Origin: Clitopilus passeckerianus
Lineage: Eukaryota > Basidiomycota > Agaricomycetes > Agaricales > Entolomataceae
DNA length: 64,000 nucleotides
Assembly (NCBI GenBank): GCA_944990035.1
Contig: CALYLX010000004.1
Span: 41,086-105,085, forward strand
Reading direction: 5' to 3'
Below the pieces are notes generated by a model that saw only the letters and a list, made by a program, of their open reading frames with translations, was not told where the DNA came from and did no database searches. Numbering within the stretch: position 1 is the first letter of the stretch; every line of letters begins with the position of its first letter. A program made the translations under genes and the position numbers. This document shows, in pieces, positions 47,801 through 62,573 of this stretch.

Positions 47801-50800
47801 CGCAAACCCAGATTCTCGGGGATCGGATGACAGAGATGGATTTGGCACCATCTCTACGAACAAATCCGTAGCGGGTTGGGGGCTCTCTGACGCCTCTTTT
47901 TCTCAAGTCACTCTCATTGATTCCTGCATCCGCTTTCTCGCCGTTGGATCCACGTTACAGTCAATATCAGGCGAACCCCTTCATAAGAAAGAACTCGTGG
48001 ATGTTTTCCTCAGCTGCGCCGAGAATTCCACAGATTTATTTTTCCTCGTGTTCCCTAGCCTCCTCCGAATAGTCCAGCAAGGATACCTGCATTTTAGCGC
48101 AGCAAACCTCGGTGATGCCCTGGATGCTTTGGAACCTGTTCTCACACAGTACATGTTCAGCTTCACGAAGAATTCAACTGCCCAGCTCCTTGTGATACAC
48201 CTTTTCACATGTACGCTAGGCATTTGGGGACCCAAAGATACCACCATACATCCTGGTACATTATCCAAGATCCAGATACTTTGTCACCTGCTAGCTCAGG
48301 AGCTGAGAAACGAGGGTATCAGGCACTGGTCCGTGCGCGATGCAATTGCCCAGTTCATCGCCAAATACCTTGATCAGAACCCCTCCGAAACTACTTGGTG
48401 CGAAGGGGACTTGGAGTCAGATGAATCAGCCATGGAACTCCTTTGTTTGTTTGGAGCCGACAGTGATGTGCGCGTGCGATTTAGGGCAGCCTTCCTATGT
48501 ACTAGACTGTTTGCACACGCTCGGAAGACATCAGAATCGCCTTCCAGCATATACACCAAAATATTGCGCCATCTAACCCAAGATGCTGCAGAGTGAGCGC
48601 CTTTCCCTTGAGCCCATTGACGGAGAACCTTTTTGACGTGACGCTTCTAGCTATGAGCGTGTTCTTACGCGCATGCTTCTACTTGGGAATGTGATGATCG
48701 TTAGTTCGGAGACGCGTCGAGGGCCATACTGGCATCTTTTAGAGACATGCATCTACACCAACAATGAACAAACCCCCATCAACTACGAAACACACATTCA
48801 CGCTGTTCTTCGCGCCGTTGCGCAGAGCCTTGGCTTTTCGTCACTTTCTTCACTGTTTGAGGCCTACGCCGCCCAACTTGCTTTTTCGATATGTCAGGTT
48901 GGAGCACAAACCTCTGGGGAAACCAATGGTCCCATCACCAGCATCGTCCAGTTTCCATATCGCATATTGGGGTATGAAAATAGACTTCAATCTGCCCTTG
49001 CAACTTTTCGCTTCTTTTCGCCCACGAATATATGGAATAATGGCCAGAAGCAGTTCATCGACCATTGCAAGGCTGTTGGCAAAGCGAGAGAACAAGGCAT
49101 CATGTCCTGCTTTGGTGACATTGTCGGGTACGAGATCACTCGTTGGATTCAATCTAACGGCGAACCCGGGGAGTTAGCGGACCACCTACGATCACAAACA
49201 GTGCCAGGCGACGAGTTCGACACATGCCTGGAGGAAAATGTTGACTCCATCGTGGTCTTCATCCTTCACACACTTGGTGATCAAGATGTCTCCGAAGACG
49301 GGCCATATTTTTCGTCACTCAAAACCATCGGCAATGATCCTGCCGCCTCCAGAACGTTTCGTGACCTTACTCGCTTTCGCGATTCCTCAGGGTTTGCCCC
49401 CCATCCTCCCAATCTGCCTACATATCCTGTACCCATCATTCTAGCTGCTCTGGATTGGCTCCGCTACCACATAAACTCAGTTGACGCACCTTCAACGACA
49501 TATCACGTCCTCCAGCAATTGTTTGCACAGGTTGAACAATCCTCACTGATCAATGAACAGCTGCGTTTAGTCAACGCCATTTCGTTATGGGTTGCCCTTC
49601 ATCATAGTGATTTCGAGGACCAGACTCTATTATTATCTCTCATTCGCGGAAGCACAAGTTTATTCCAACAAATCGACTTGCGTAAAGCCTGTCAATCTAT
49701 TCTAGACTGGTGCTTCGCCTGTTTCCGCAAGATAGGGTCAACCCATTCCATGTTATCGGACACGCTCCTTCGCCTCGCTTGCACGGCTAATGAGCGTATC
49801 AAACTCCCTGCCGAGGTTGATATACAAATGGCTGGTCGAGAGATCCTAGCTTGGCTTGATGACCAAGTCTTCAGATTCTCGCAGATTCCCGCCCTCACTG
49901 TTGAAACCAATAAGGCGCTTTCAGCATGGCCACACCAGCCTGTCGCACCATTGGATGTAACATATCATGCTATAACCTCGGAGGACATTTCCTCTGCATT
50001 GCGAGGCTTGAGAACCTCTACCAACAGGTTCAGATTGGTGTCCCGTCTGGAACAATACGCGGAGATCGGCGGATATGACATTTCGTCTTTTGTCAGCCTC
50101 GACTTCTGGCGCCTGAAACGTTGCATTCCACTAGTCGGAGAGCTGGATACGGTTGATGTTGATGCATTCCTGGATTTGCTATTCCTCTCAAAAGGCAACT
50201 TCAATGGCCTCGCCAACGAGCAAGATCAGACGTCCGTCTTGAGCCGCCGAAAGCAGATTGCAGCCGCTATGCAGGCCGTTGCTAGCAAGGAACAAGAAAC
50301 GAAGCGAAGGCAGTCCAAGGCAACCGGAGTACAGGCAAATAAGGATGGCGAAACCGCGATGTGTTCAATCATTCTCATCCTACTGGGACGACTCCATGGT
50401 GACTCGGCTCACCACACCGACGCAGCATACCAAACCCTTCGCCAGATCAGTACCCTGTCCGAAGCTGGGCGATGGATACCCGAGCATGCAGCAGAGCTCG
50501 AGTTCCTCGCACAGCGTCACTACCAAGAATCTATTGACTCGAATGCTCGCAGTTTGCAAGAGCTGCAATCAGACGATTGCATAACAATTGCAAGCGATTC
50601 TGCAAGATGGACAACATGGATAACAACTCTGCTTGCAGAAATTTTGTCTGCGGTCGACAAATTTTATCACTGCCTCATCTCCACGTTGAAGAGCGACGTA
50701 GAGTTTGCGGGTGATATCCTGCCAGTCTTGATTCACATTCTGCTCAGAGCAGAACAACAATCGCAAGATCCTCATCCCAACCGTCAGCTGTTGTCCCAGT

Positions 50801-53800
50801 ACTTCACGTCTCTCCTTCAATTCCCCGCTGCGGACGTTGATTGTTCTCGATTGGTCATCAACACTGTTCTTCATTTGCGAAATTTCTCCCCTTTGGCCCC
50901 GGTGGATGCACTGTCGTACAATTCCTGGCTTGACATTGATCCCCTCCTGCTGGCACGCAAGGCCATTGCATGTGGCATGTATACATCGGCAATCTTATTT
51001 TTGGAATTAGCGAACGAACACTTCTCCAAGGCAGATGTTCTCGGGGACTCCGAGGATATCATGTATCAAATCTATCAGCACATAGATGAGCCGGATGGAT
51101 TCTACGGCATTTCGTACAAGGACCCGCATAGAAACCTGATGAAACGATTTGAACACGAGAAGCAATGGGATCGGGCATTTCGTTTTCATGGAGCGGCCCT
51201 CGAAGCTGGTGACATCCAAGAGGACCATAGCAATGGACTCGTTCAATCTTTTCATGCCATCGGACTAAATCAACTGGCCAATGATGTCCTTCAAGGACCG
51301 TCATCCTTCTCCAAGCAATCGACCTCCGGAATCAATTATCGCTTACATTGGAGGACAGAAACATGGGATCTCCCAGATTTCGATGGTCATCAAGGAGGAG
51401 CTCCACTATACTTGGCCCTGCGCGCAATACACCGCGAACGAGATGAATCCATTGTTAACAATCAGATACGAAAAGGGATTGCAACGGAAATGAACCACCT
51501 TCGCGAATTAGGAACAGAGAATTTTACCGAAATTCGTGAGACTGTTCAAGAACTACTGTGTCTGGGCGAGGTAGCCAGATGGAGGAGCGTATTACCCAAC
51601 AAGACTGGAGGCCAGCGTGCACCTCATCTCCAGGCACTGGTAAAGATTGACTCTACATTTGAGTAAGTGACTAATCCCCTGTAACCTCTATGGCCTAACC
51701 ATTTCCGGAATGTTCAGCTTTCCGGTCGCAGAGAGTGTCCTCTCCACAAGGATGTCTATCCTACATGCGGCTAGGTCGAAAGCAGAGCGTCAGCAGATTG
51801 GCACCTTGCAGTCCCCTCTGACGCGGACGTTACTCGAGGCGGAGAAGCGATGCGTCCTCGACCTCTCCGGAACGGCTCGAACTGCCGATCAAGAGCAGAT
51901 TGCCCTGAACTCTATCATCCGCGCACAAAAACTGGAAAAAACCCCATCACTGGCAGTCTTTGAGGAGTTCGCAAACGTGCTTTGGTGTCAAAAGGAAGAG
52001 AAATCCGCCGTGGAGTATCTCGATCGGCTGTGTTCTAACGAGAACAAGATACAAATTCAGGAACCTATACCTCCTACCCGAATGGCTCTCATCCTTGCAC
52101 GGCTGGTGGGTCGCCCATGAATGATATGATTCGCGGATGAAGCTGAGTTATTCACAGGGTAGCTGGTCCTCTCAGGCCTGCTTAAAGAAACCAAACGAAA
52201 TCCAACAGGACTATTTCCAAAGAGCCGCCGACTTGTTGAAGAATTCCACCCCCGACGCGGAGGACCCAGAGGCCCAGAATAGCTCGGCGGAGATTTACTA
52301 CCAATATGCCATTTTTGCCGAGCAACAGTACCACTCAATCAACAATTCTCCAGACGTGCTAAGGTGGAAGATTTACCGGGACCGAAAACTCCAGGAGATT
52401 GAGGCAGGCAAACGTGACCTGCTAAATCTCCAACCAGGAACGAAACCATTTCTATCGCTGGAGGGTGAACTCGCGAAGCTACAGAAACTATACAACGAGG
52501 ATGTGCATCTCTACACCACACACCACACATCGTTGGACACTTTCCTGAAGGGGGCCATTGAAATGTATTCCCGCTGCCTCTACGCCTCAGATGACTACGA
52601 CCAGGACGCCGCAACCAGACTCTGCTCCCTCTGGTTTGCCAATTTCCATACCGAGGACATACAAGAACATATTGCCAAGGCCTTGGAACGTGTTCCTTCG
52701 CATAAATTCATCGTACTTTCAGTCAGTCGCTTGTCTCGCCAGCATCTCCATTCCAAACTAACTACACTGCCTCAAGCATCAATTATCCGCGCGGATGTCC
52801 ACGCTGGTAGAGCAAGGTGTAAGGAAAGAAAAACCACGATGTCAAGAGAATCTTCAGACCTTAATTCAGCGAATGTGCCGCGAGCATCCGTTCCACAGCC
52901 TCTACCAAGTTTACAGTCTCAAAGGAGACGATCAATCTTCTGGAATTCTCCGCTCAATGGCCCAGCTGCAGGGAAAGCCGCAGGTAGTATCTGGTCAGAA
53001 CGAGCGCAAACTCGCAGCCGCCGATATTTTTGATCAACTACGCTCAGAACCAGCCACAGCGGCGAGGGTCAAAAATATAGAACGCTTATCCTTAGCATCC
53101 ATGAAGTGGGCGAAGTATAAGATCGATCCGAAGGCTAAACAACACCTCATACCAGACACATTGGATCTAATCCGTATCAAGGGTATGCCAGTGCCCATAA
53201 TGACTTCTCAGCTATCGGTTGATCGTACCCTGCAATATGACAACCTCTGTACTATCGCGCGGTTCCGATCGACATTCAAGCTCTGCGGTGGCAATACGTG
53301 GCCAAAAGTCACCATTTGCATTGGGTCGGACGGAAAACCGTATCAGCAGCTGGTAAGGCTAGGGTTCGATGTACTAAGATGCATCCTCCGTATTTACCCA
53401 GCAAATGTTTAGTTCAAGGGCGATGATCTCCGTCAAGACGCCGTCATGGAACAGGTTTTTGGTCTGGTCAACGCAGTGCTGGAGCGTGATAGGCAAACAA
53501 AGCGACGAAACCTCTCCATCCGCCAATACAGGATCGTTCCACTTGAGGCACAGAGCGGGGTTCTGGAGTTTGTTGAAAACACAAGCCCCCTGAAGGGGTG
53601 GCTGGACGATGCACATAGGCGGTAAGAAAATCAGTGGCCCTTCTTAATCGTAGCTCACCGGAATTACAGGTATCATCCCAAAGACCTCAAGCCCAGCGAA
53701 ACCTACGAACTAATACAGACTAATCAGAGGAAGCACGGGGACACAGAGAGGCTCTATGAAGAGTTCGAAATTCTGAAGCAGAGAATACGGCCTGTCATGC

Positions 53801-54597
53801 GCCATTACTTCACCGAGAAGCACAAGGTCCCTATCTCTTGGTTCGCTATGCGCCTGAATTATACGCGAAGCGTGGCTACGACATCCATCGTCGGCCATGT
53901 TTTGGGTCTTGGAGACAGACACACGAGCAACATCCTAATAGACAACGTGTCAGGCGACGTTGTCCACATAGATCTTGGCATTGCTTTTGACCAGGCAAGT
54001 AGCCTTTCGCTAGTTGACTTGTCCGCTCCTAACGTCGTGCAGGGGAAGGTATTGCCTGTACCGGAGTTGGTTCCCTTCAGGATGACTAGGGACATGGTTG
54101 ATGGGATGGGGATGGCAGGGACTTCTGGCGTTTTCCACCGTTGTGCTGAAGAAACGTTGAGGGTGATTCGAGACGGATCTGGTTTGCTAATGACCGTTCT
54201 GGAGGTCTTCAAGCACGATCCGCTGCATAATTGGTGAGTTGACTGAAGGTACCATACTCTAACCTCCTCTCATGGTTCCGTAGGACTGTCGACAAAATCA
54301 AGGTTCAGCGCATACAACAAGTATCTGCAGCTTCTGAGACCATTCAGCGGCCGGGTGGCACTATCGGCATTGACATGAGCAGCGGAAAAGCCGAGGAAGC
54401 AGCCGATCGAGCCCTTAACTCTGTGGCGCGAAAGCTCGAAAAGTCCATGAGTGTTCAATATATAGTCAATCAACTCATCCGAGAGGCTACCGATGTGAGG
54501 AACCTCGCACGCATCTTCAAAGGTATTGCCCTTTCTTCAGACTGGTCCTCAGGCACGTTGACAAACTTATCCGTTAGGCTGGAACGCGTTGCTCTAG
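44861..54597 (+). CDS. TEL1: TEL1/ATM serine/threonine kinase
   Basis: A giant PI3K-like kinase for DNA double-strand-break signalling and telomere maintenance. Start ATG at 44861: MSTENMREVLDNLKGGSVKLRQEAL is the TAN-type N-terminus. Long helical-repeat and FAT regions fill 45-53 kb. The kinase has the glycine-rich GSDGKPYQQLFKGDDLRQDAVMEQVF (split by an intron at about 53352-53412), the catalytic GLGDRHTSN, the metal-binding HIDLGIAFDQ (DLG), and ATM-type VPFRMTRDMVDGMG. The C-terminal FATC reads QLIREATDVRNLARIFKGW-NALL. Its last intron (55 nt, 54523-54577) must be removed to reach GW-NALL and the stop at 54595-54597; without splicing the frame runs on to 54671. About twelve introns are inferred, giving about 3,000 aa, the usual ATM size. 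No lesion found. Confidence 0.93.
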
Positions 54598-54850
54598 CAT
54601 CCTCGACGTCTGCTGACTTACCATTAATTTGCATTTTCTCTACCGCATTTAGCCAATCATACATACCTTAGAGACTCCCTTAATGCATTGCGAGTTGACA
54701 TTTCCAAAGTAAGGAGTGTAAATTCAAATATAATCGAAACAAATAAAGGAGTCCAGTATATATGTTGTGAGTACGCATAAAAAACAAGCAAGGCAGGTAT
54801 ATGAGGCTGGGAAGACAGATGGAGTGATATTACACAGGTGAATTTCCGCA

Positions 54851-57477
<2,627 letters not shown>

Positions 57478-58812
57478 GGCCCAGAGAATCCGGGAATGTT
57501 TTGCCTGTATGAAATTTGAAAAGACACACGAAAGTAACAGGTCAAGGTTCTCTTCTGTACAGCGATGAGAAAGATCGCAAACCTGGCCTCTCAACAATCA
57601 AAGGTACCCTGCTCGACGGATAATTGCGGATAGGCCGTCTCTCTGACGACAATCGCGATCCTTGTGAGTTTCCTGCAATTACACATACCGACTCGGCTGT
57701 CAGTGTCCTTGTCCTTGATCTGCTCACGGTCATGCCTCACCCAAGACTCGAATGGCTTTGCTCGTTGTTCTTGTCAACGACAAAACGAGCTGGACGCTCT
57801 GCTCGCTACTTGGCTTGCAAGATGGTCGGGGTAAGGCAACCGACAAGAAGGCACTGCTCTTCCGCAAAATAGCAGCTCCAGATGATCACGTGCTGCTTAG
57901 CCGTTTCCCTTCACCTCTTCAGGCTGTTCTGCACAAACTAGGCCCGTTTTGCTGCGCTGCCTATTATAAGTTAACGACAGCCTCTGCGTAATTGTTTCAA
58001 CCGGTAATTGTTAGTCTGACCTTGAATCCTGTCTCCAGCCAGCAATAATTGACTCTCATCATGGCTACAACGTTCACATTCATCTGTCTTTATCTGGGGC
58101 GTATCTGGAATCTTTCACCGTGAACTATCTACGCCGCTATCGTCAATTTATTCCGTGATTTTCCCCGCTGTTCGCACCGGGTTTCTCCTCTTGCACAAGT
58201 ATGGAGGCCGCTCTAAATACTTCCCTTTCCTCAGAAGGAAGAGATCAGCTTCCGACACCCAAAGTAAGCATATACGGCGGATATCCTATCACCTTTCAAA
58301 CGTTGTTGACGGACGTCTTTGGCCAGATGATCCACACGTGGTCGTTCCACCCCCTTGATGGTACTCTATGATTCTATCGCGTTCTCGTCATGGCCGTAAA
58401 ACAGCGAGCATCGTACCCACTACGCACGCCACAGTCAATTTCGAGCATCGGTAAACTCGTTATCATAACCTTCAGCGCCAACTGAGTCCACATCCCGTTA
58501 AATCCGGTGAGAGGTTCAACACCCACCTCCGGCCGAAGACAAGCAAATGCAGATGCACCCGATGGAGATAATGTTTGACCCGTGGGCGAATCGAGTCGCT
58601 CATAGCAGCCTGTGTGGCTAGTGGAGGGAAGAGATCTCATACAGTTTCTGACGTTGGTCTGACGATAACATAGTCTCGTCTCATTACCAATGTCATGACC
58701 TCGCTGACCAGGAATGGTCTTCATGTACCTTGCCTATATAACCCTCATAGATTGGTGTCAATGAGATGACCTCTGCTCTTCATCGTCGTTTATTCATGTC
58801 CGTCAATCCGAG
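57478..58812. other. 1.3 kb intergenic region
   Basis: Upstream region of STE20. A plus frame 57752-57991 (79 codons) and a minus frame 58374-58724 exist, but neither has a recognisable domain. A CACGTG box occurs at 57886-57891. No RNA gene seen. Confidence 0.35.
58734..58741 (+). promoter_or_regulatory. TATA box before an orphan small ORF
   Basis: CTATATAA lies 72 bases before the ATG at 58813. The spacing is like that of the other TATA-start pairs in this window, which supports the small gene. Confidence 0.4.
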
Positions 58813-59166
58813 ATGACCGCTCCCGCAAATTCAATGAAAGCCGCGCTCCGTCATTCGAAGGGTCGTTCAATTTCAGACCCGGTACCCGTTTACCAATCCA
58901 AACCCTCACCGGGCGACAAATCAGCCACTGAAACCAAATATTTTCCAATCGATAATTTGACTAACTCGCCGCGGCACGGATGTCCAGCTCGAAAGTTACA
59001 CCGAAAAGCAAGCTGTTACGATTTACGTTATGTTTTCCACCACGATGCTGCGATATTTGACATGAGCACAACCGCTCCCGGTCAACAAGGACTTCACGAC
59101 GCGACAATGCACACGCGGCGTGGAGTGAGCCCAAGGAAGGACTGTGTCGTTATGACGCGCCAATAG
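58813..59166 (+). CDS. hypothetical protein, 117 aa, no recognised family
   Basis: Uninterrupted frame from an ATG (MTAPANSMKAALRHSKG) with a TATA box at the usual distance. The sequence is basic and polar (ARKLHRKASC, HTRRGVSPRK). There is no signal peptide, helix or known motif. It could be a small lineage-specific gene or a chance frame. No intron is needed, unlike most neighbours. Confidence 0.35.
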   Translation: MTAPANSMKAALRHSKGRSISDPVPVYQSKPSPGDKSATETKYFPIDNLTNSPRHGCPARKLHRKASCYDLRYVFHHDAAIFDMSTTAPGQQGLHDATMHTRRGVSPRKDCVVMTRQ

Positions 59167-59341
59167 GCACTCTCACCTCGAGGCGGGAAGTTGAAGCAAC
59201 ATATGTCTATTTTGATTGCCGTGCGTGGAATTTTTTCAAAGTTTTCCCATAAATTTTGACCGAGGACAAGAATTTCATTCAGCTTCAGTACAGAGTATAC
59301 GGTGACATGGTTTCCAAGTAAACATGGGTTTGAGCCTGGGA

Positions 59342-60764
59342 TTACACAGGTTCGGGGATATTCTGGGAGAGAGGATCAGGGGAGCCCAGGTTCGGCGTGC
59401 CATCGTCGTTCCAGGAGATCCTAGGGGGAAATTATTGCGTTAGACGCCGATCTTAGTGGAAGTTATGAGATATACATACGGTTGGACCATAGTACGACGA
59501 GAGCCATCACAACCTCCAGGCGTGGTAGGGTTAGCATGATAAACCTGTCAATCAGGTTGTCAAATATTTGTATAACATGCTTCAAACTTTTTTTCGCTTA
59601 CAATCCAATCCTGGTTTCCAGAGGGAGACTTGAAGAAACCATTGTGACCAGGCTGGTAGCTCCTGCATCGCGGCGATGAGTCGATGTCATTCAAGCTTAG
59701 GCCGAACCGTACTCACCCATTAGCGGAAGTAAATATGGGTTGTCCATACTTCGTCCAAGAGGCAGGATCGAGGGGATTCGTGCCAGTAAGTTCAAGTCGA
59801 CCAAGTTTGTAGCCGGTACCAGAACAGAAGGAGGCTGAGAAGACAACGAACGTGCGTCCGTCGTGTTGCAAAATCGCGGGACCCTCGTTGACGTTATTTC
59901 CCTCCCTTTCCCAGTCCAAGGTGGGCGCAGAAATCTTGACTGTATCTCCGACGGTTGTTGCACTGTTCATCTGCCTGTAGTCGAGGTTAAGAAGGCTCTT
60001 ATCATCAGGGGAATACGTACGAGATCCAAAGACATTGGTCTTCCACGCGATATCAGCACCAGTAGTCCAGGAGTAGACCATATAGCGATTGTTATTCCAG
60101 TTCAGGATGGTAGAATCGATTGCCCAGCCATCCCTATTAGGGAAGGCAATTCGGCCAGCATAGGACCAAGTGGATTCCCATATATCCGCCGAAGAGCCTT
60201 TGATGGCGTGGGTGCGTTCGTTGTCTAGGTTGTTGTCGGCCGTGCCAGCCGTGTAGTATCTACAGTGCTTCAGATGGGCAGTGTGCAGGGTTGTGTGAAA
60301 GGTACGTACACATACCAGGCATTCTCGGGGCCTTGCCTAGAAACATCCTGATGGGCCTGAGCGAATTGATAAAAGCAAGAGGGAAAGTTCTACCAGTGGA
60401 TTTCGGGCGCCCCTGCGATTCATAAGTCAGAACCAACGTAAAAATGGGTTGAAGATGTCAAACTCACAAACGTTGCAGCATCGTGACGGATCACTGTCTT
60501 TCCAGATTCGCTTTGGAGAGGCGTTCTTGAGCTCGTCGATGGTGGCCCCTCGAGTTATCTGAAGGTCGCCACCAGTGGTTGACATCAGGTCTATTCGGAT
60601 GTTAAGAAAGGCACTGGAGAAGAAGAATGGATGGTACGAACAGTAGTACCCCTTGTCATAGACCATGAAGGGGTCAGGTCCACTCTGCTTGATCGGGTTC
60701 GTAAACCCAAACACAAAGAGACTTGTAGGAGAAGCGTAAACACTCCAAGCATCGTCTTGTCCAT
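59342..60764 (-). pseudogene. GH43 glycoside hydrolase, inner tandem copy, with frame lesions
   Basis: A five-bladed propeller hydrolase family active on arabinose/xylose-containing plant polymers. Start ATG 60764 encodes a signal peptide (MDKTMLGVFTLLLQVSL), with a TATA-like TTTATAAA upstream at 60812-60819. Catalytic blocks are present: SGPDPFMVY (base Asp), WAPEIHW, WAIDSTILNW (Asp), NVNEGPAILQH (acid Glu), and the tail NDDGTPNLGSPDPL (stop 59342-59344). Two problems appear. The signal peptide and FTNPIKQSGPDPF are one base out of frame in GGGTTT near 60705, with no room for an intron. Before a good-looking 46-nt intron (GTACGT...CTACAG), an extra TC (GGATCTC) would shift the spliced frame before QMNSATTVG; unspliced, the frame stays open but inserts about 15 residues. 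Either the gene is dead or my exon model misses an unusual solution; assembly error is also possible. Confidence 0.6.
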
Positions 60765-62573
60765 CCTAACAGGATATAATGTTTGCTCGACTCTTGGCTC
60801 GGATGTCACGCTTTATAAAATTTAGAGCCTTGAAGCGAGCACCACTTCCACCAGATGGACCAGCGAGACGCCACGAGTATGTTGCCGCAGGTTTAGATCA
60901 TATGAATTGTCTTTTGCATCCGAAGGTGGTGCCCAACGGACTATTCGGGTCGGAAATCAGCCTTTTGCTCGTTCTCTTGTGGTACATGCCCAAATGCGGC
61001 CACGAAGGCAGGACCGTCGATAGTAAGCTAGCCTCGAGTCGATTCAGAAGCTCCATCTCGAGTGCTTCGAGACTGATGGTTAGCAGAAGGGAGCATGCTG
61101 GCCGTTGTCAACGGGAAAGCTTCTTACGTATACCCAGTGATCAACGCCTCGACATCATCTTGCATCGCGAGCAATCCTATATCTCAGATGACTACATCAG
61201 AGGACGACTTAACAGTGTGTTCGTGGGCGAGTGTAGAAGCGAAGGTGGCACGAACTGCCGAAGTCCATTACAGATCTCGTACCCACAGAGCCGAATGGCA
61301 TGAAAACAGATGCATCGTGCTTGGGTTCAGTCCCCCAGGCGTCAGCTTCGACTGTTCACCTATATCAGCCGGAGAATGAGTAAGGCATCGCGCCAGATCC
61401 AGAAGACTTAAGGGTCGATCGGTGAAACCGTCCAGGATAGTTGATACCGTTCCAGCTATCTTCATATCTCTAGACGTTTTCAAAATTCCTGTGTGTTAGG
61501 TGGCTCCTTCTAAACAGAGTAAGTTACTCCTCAAAAGCCCCAAATCGCGGTCAGGTGATGGAACTCTGACTTGCTTTTGGTGCTCGACCTAAAGCTGAGG
61601 CGAAATAGAATCGGATTTATTCCATCGAGGTGGTGAAAGGAGGAGCAGTATGGCCTGTTATGGTAGCATATGGGTGTCCTCACGCCTCCTGGCACCATGT
61701 ACCCAAAAATCAGGAACGTCTAGCGTTATGAAGATAGCTGTCAAAGTACATCCGGTCCCATGCTAGCTGTTACAATGATCCCCGCTTTCAAAAATGATCT
61801 CTGTTACGACTCAGACGCGACATCTTGCTCTTGCAGGTTCCTCAGAGCCATGGTACGGTATGAGTGTAGCAAGGCCTGGAATACCCTTGATCGCGTTGCC
61901 TCTCCCCGTTTGTCCAACCATTTCGCAATGACTTGCATATCTCGCCCCGAAGGGTTAAGGGACCGTTCACTACTTCGTCGGGTCACTACGCCCTTGTCAA
62001 TCGTTGGAGCTGTCCTGAATCAGGGGGGAAAGACGGTCGTAACTGCCTTATCTGGTGGCTACCTACTCCCAGAATATGGGAGTACATAGTTTCGTACTAG
62101 CCCTTCTCGAGTGGTAAACGGAGTCATGCAAGACGTGACCTTTTCAACTTCAACATCAGGGTCGGACTGACATTGGCGGATACCGCAAGCCGCCACGAGA
62201 AAAGGACGAGTGCGAAATTAGGCAGCCTCAGGTTCTCCCCGAGCTTTGACTGACCACTTCCCACAATGTAAGAAAGGGTTAGTCAACTCCCGAGGAGATC
62301 GAGACTTGAGATGTTTTCAGCAAGCATTTGCCTTGCCTTGAAAGCTGCAAGAGCGCTTGACGCTTCTCGCTTGGTTCAGGAGGGTGGCTAACAACCTGAG
62401 AGCCTCCCGATCAAATGTGGTATCGGAAGAGGCTTCGGCCACCGGGACAGATACGATCTGTTTATTTATTTTTCGGAAGGGGGTCAACTTGAGGCTTGTA
62501 AAGACACATGAAAGGCACAACGAATTGCACGACGATTCAAAACAAGACACGTGTCTAACAGTAAGCCAGTCTA
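60765..62573. other. 1.8 kb spacer between GH43 copies
   Basis: No complete gene recognised. A plus frame 60779-61303 overlaps the inner GH43 promoter and has no motif. A TATA-like CTTTATAAAA at 60811-60820 belongs to the inner copy (minus strand). Confidence 0.35.

Noticed and set aside
57478..57597. Upstream in-frame extension of STE20
   Set aside because: Composition is unlike the family N-terminus and Met 57477 is a good start; treated as 5' leader.
58374..58724. Minus-strand frame of 116 codons
   Set aside because: No motif; lies in the upstream region of another gene with no promoter signal of its own.
60779..61303. Plus-strand frame of 174 codons between the GH43 genes
   Set aside because: It overlaps the promoter of the inner GH43 copy, has no recognisable domain and looks like chance.
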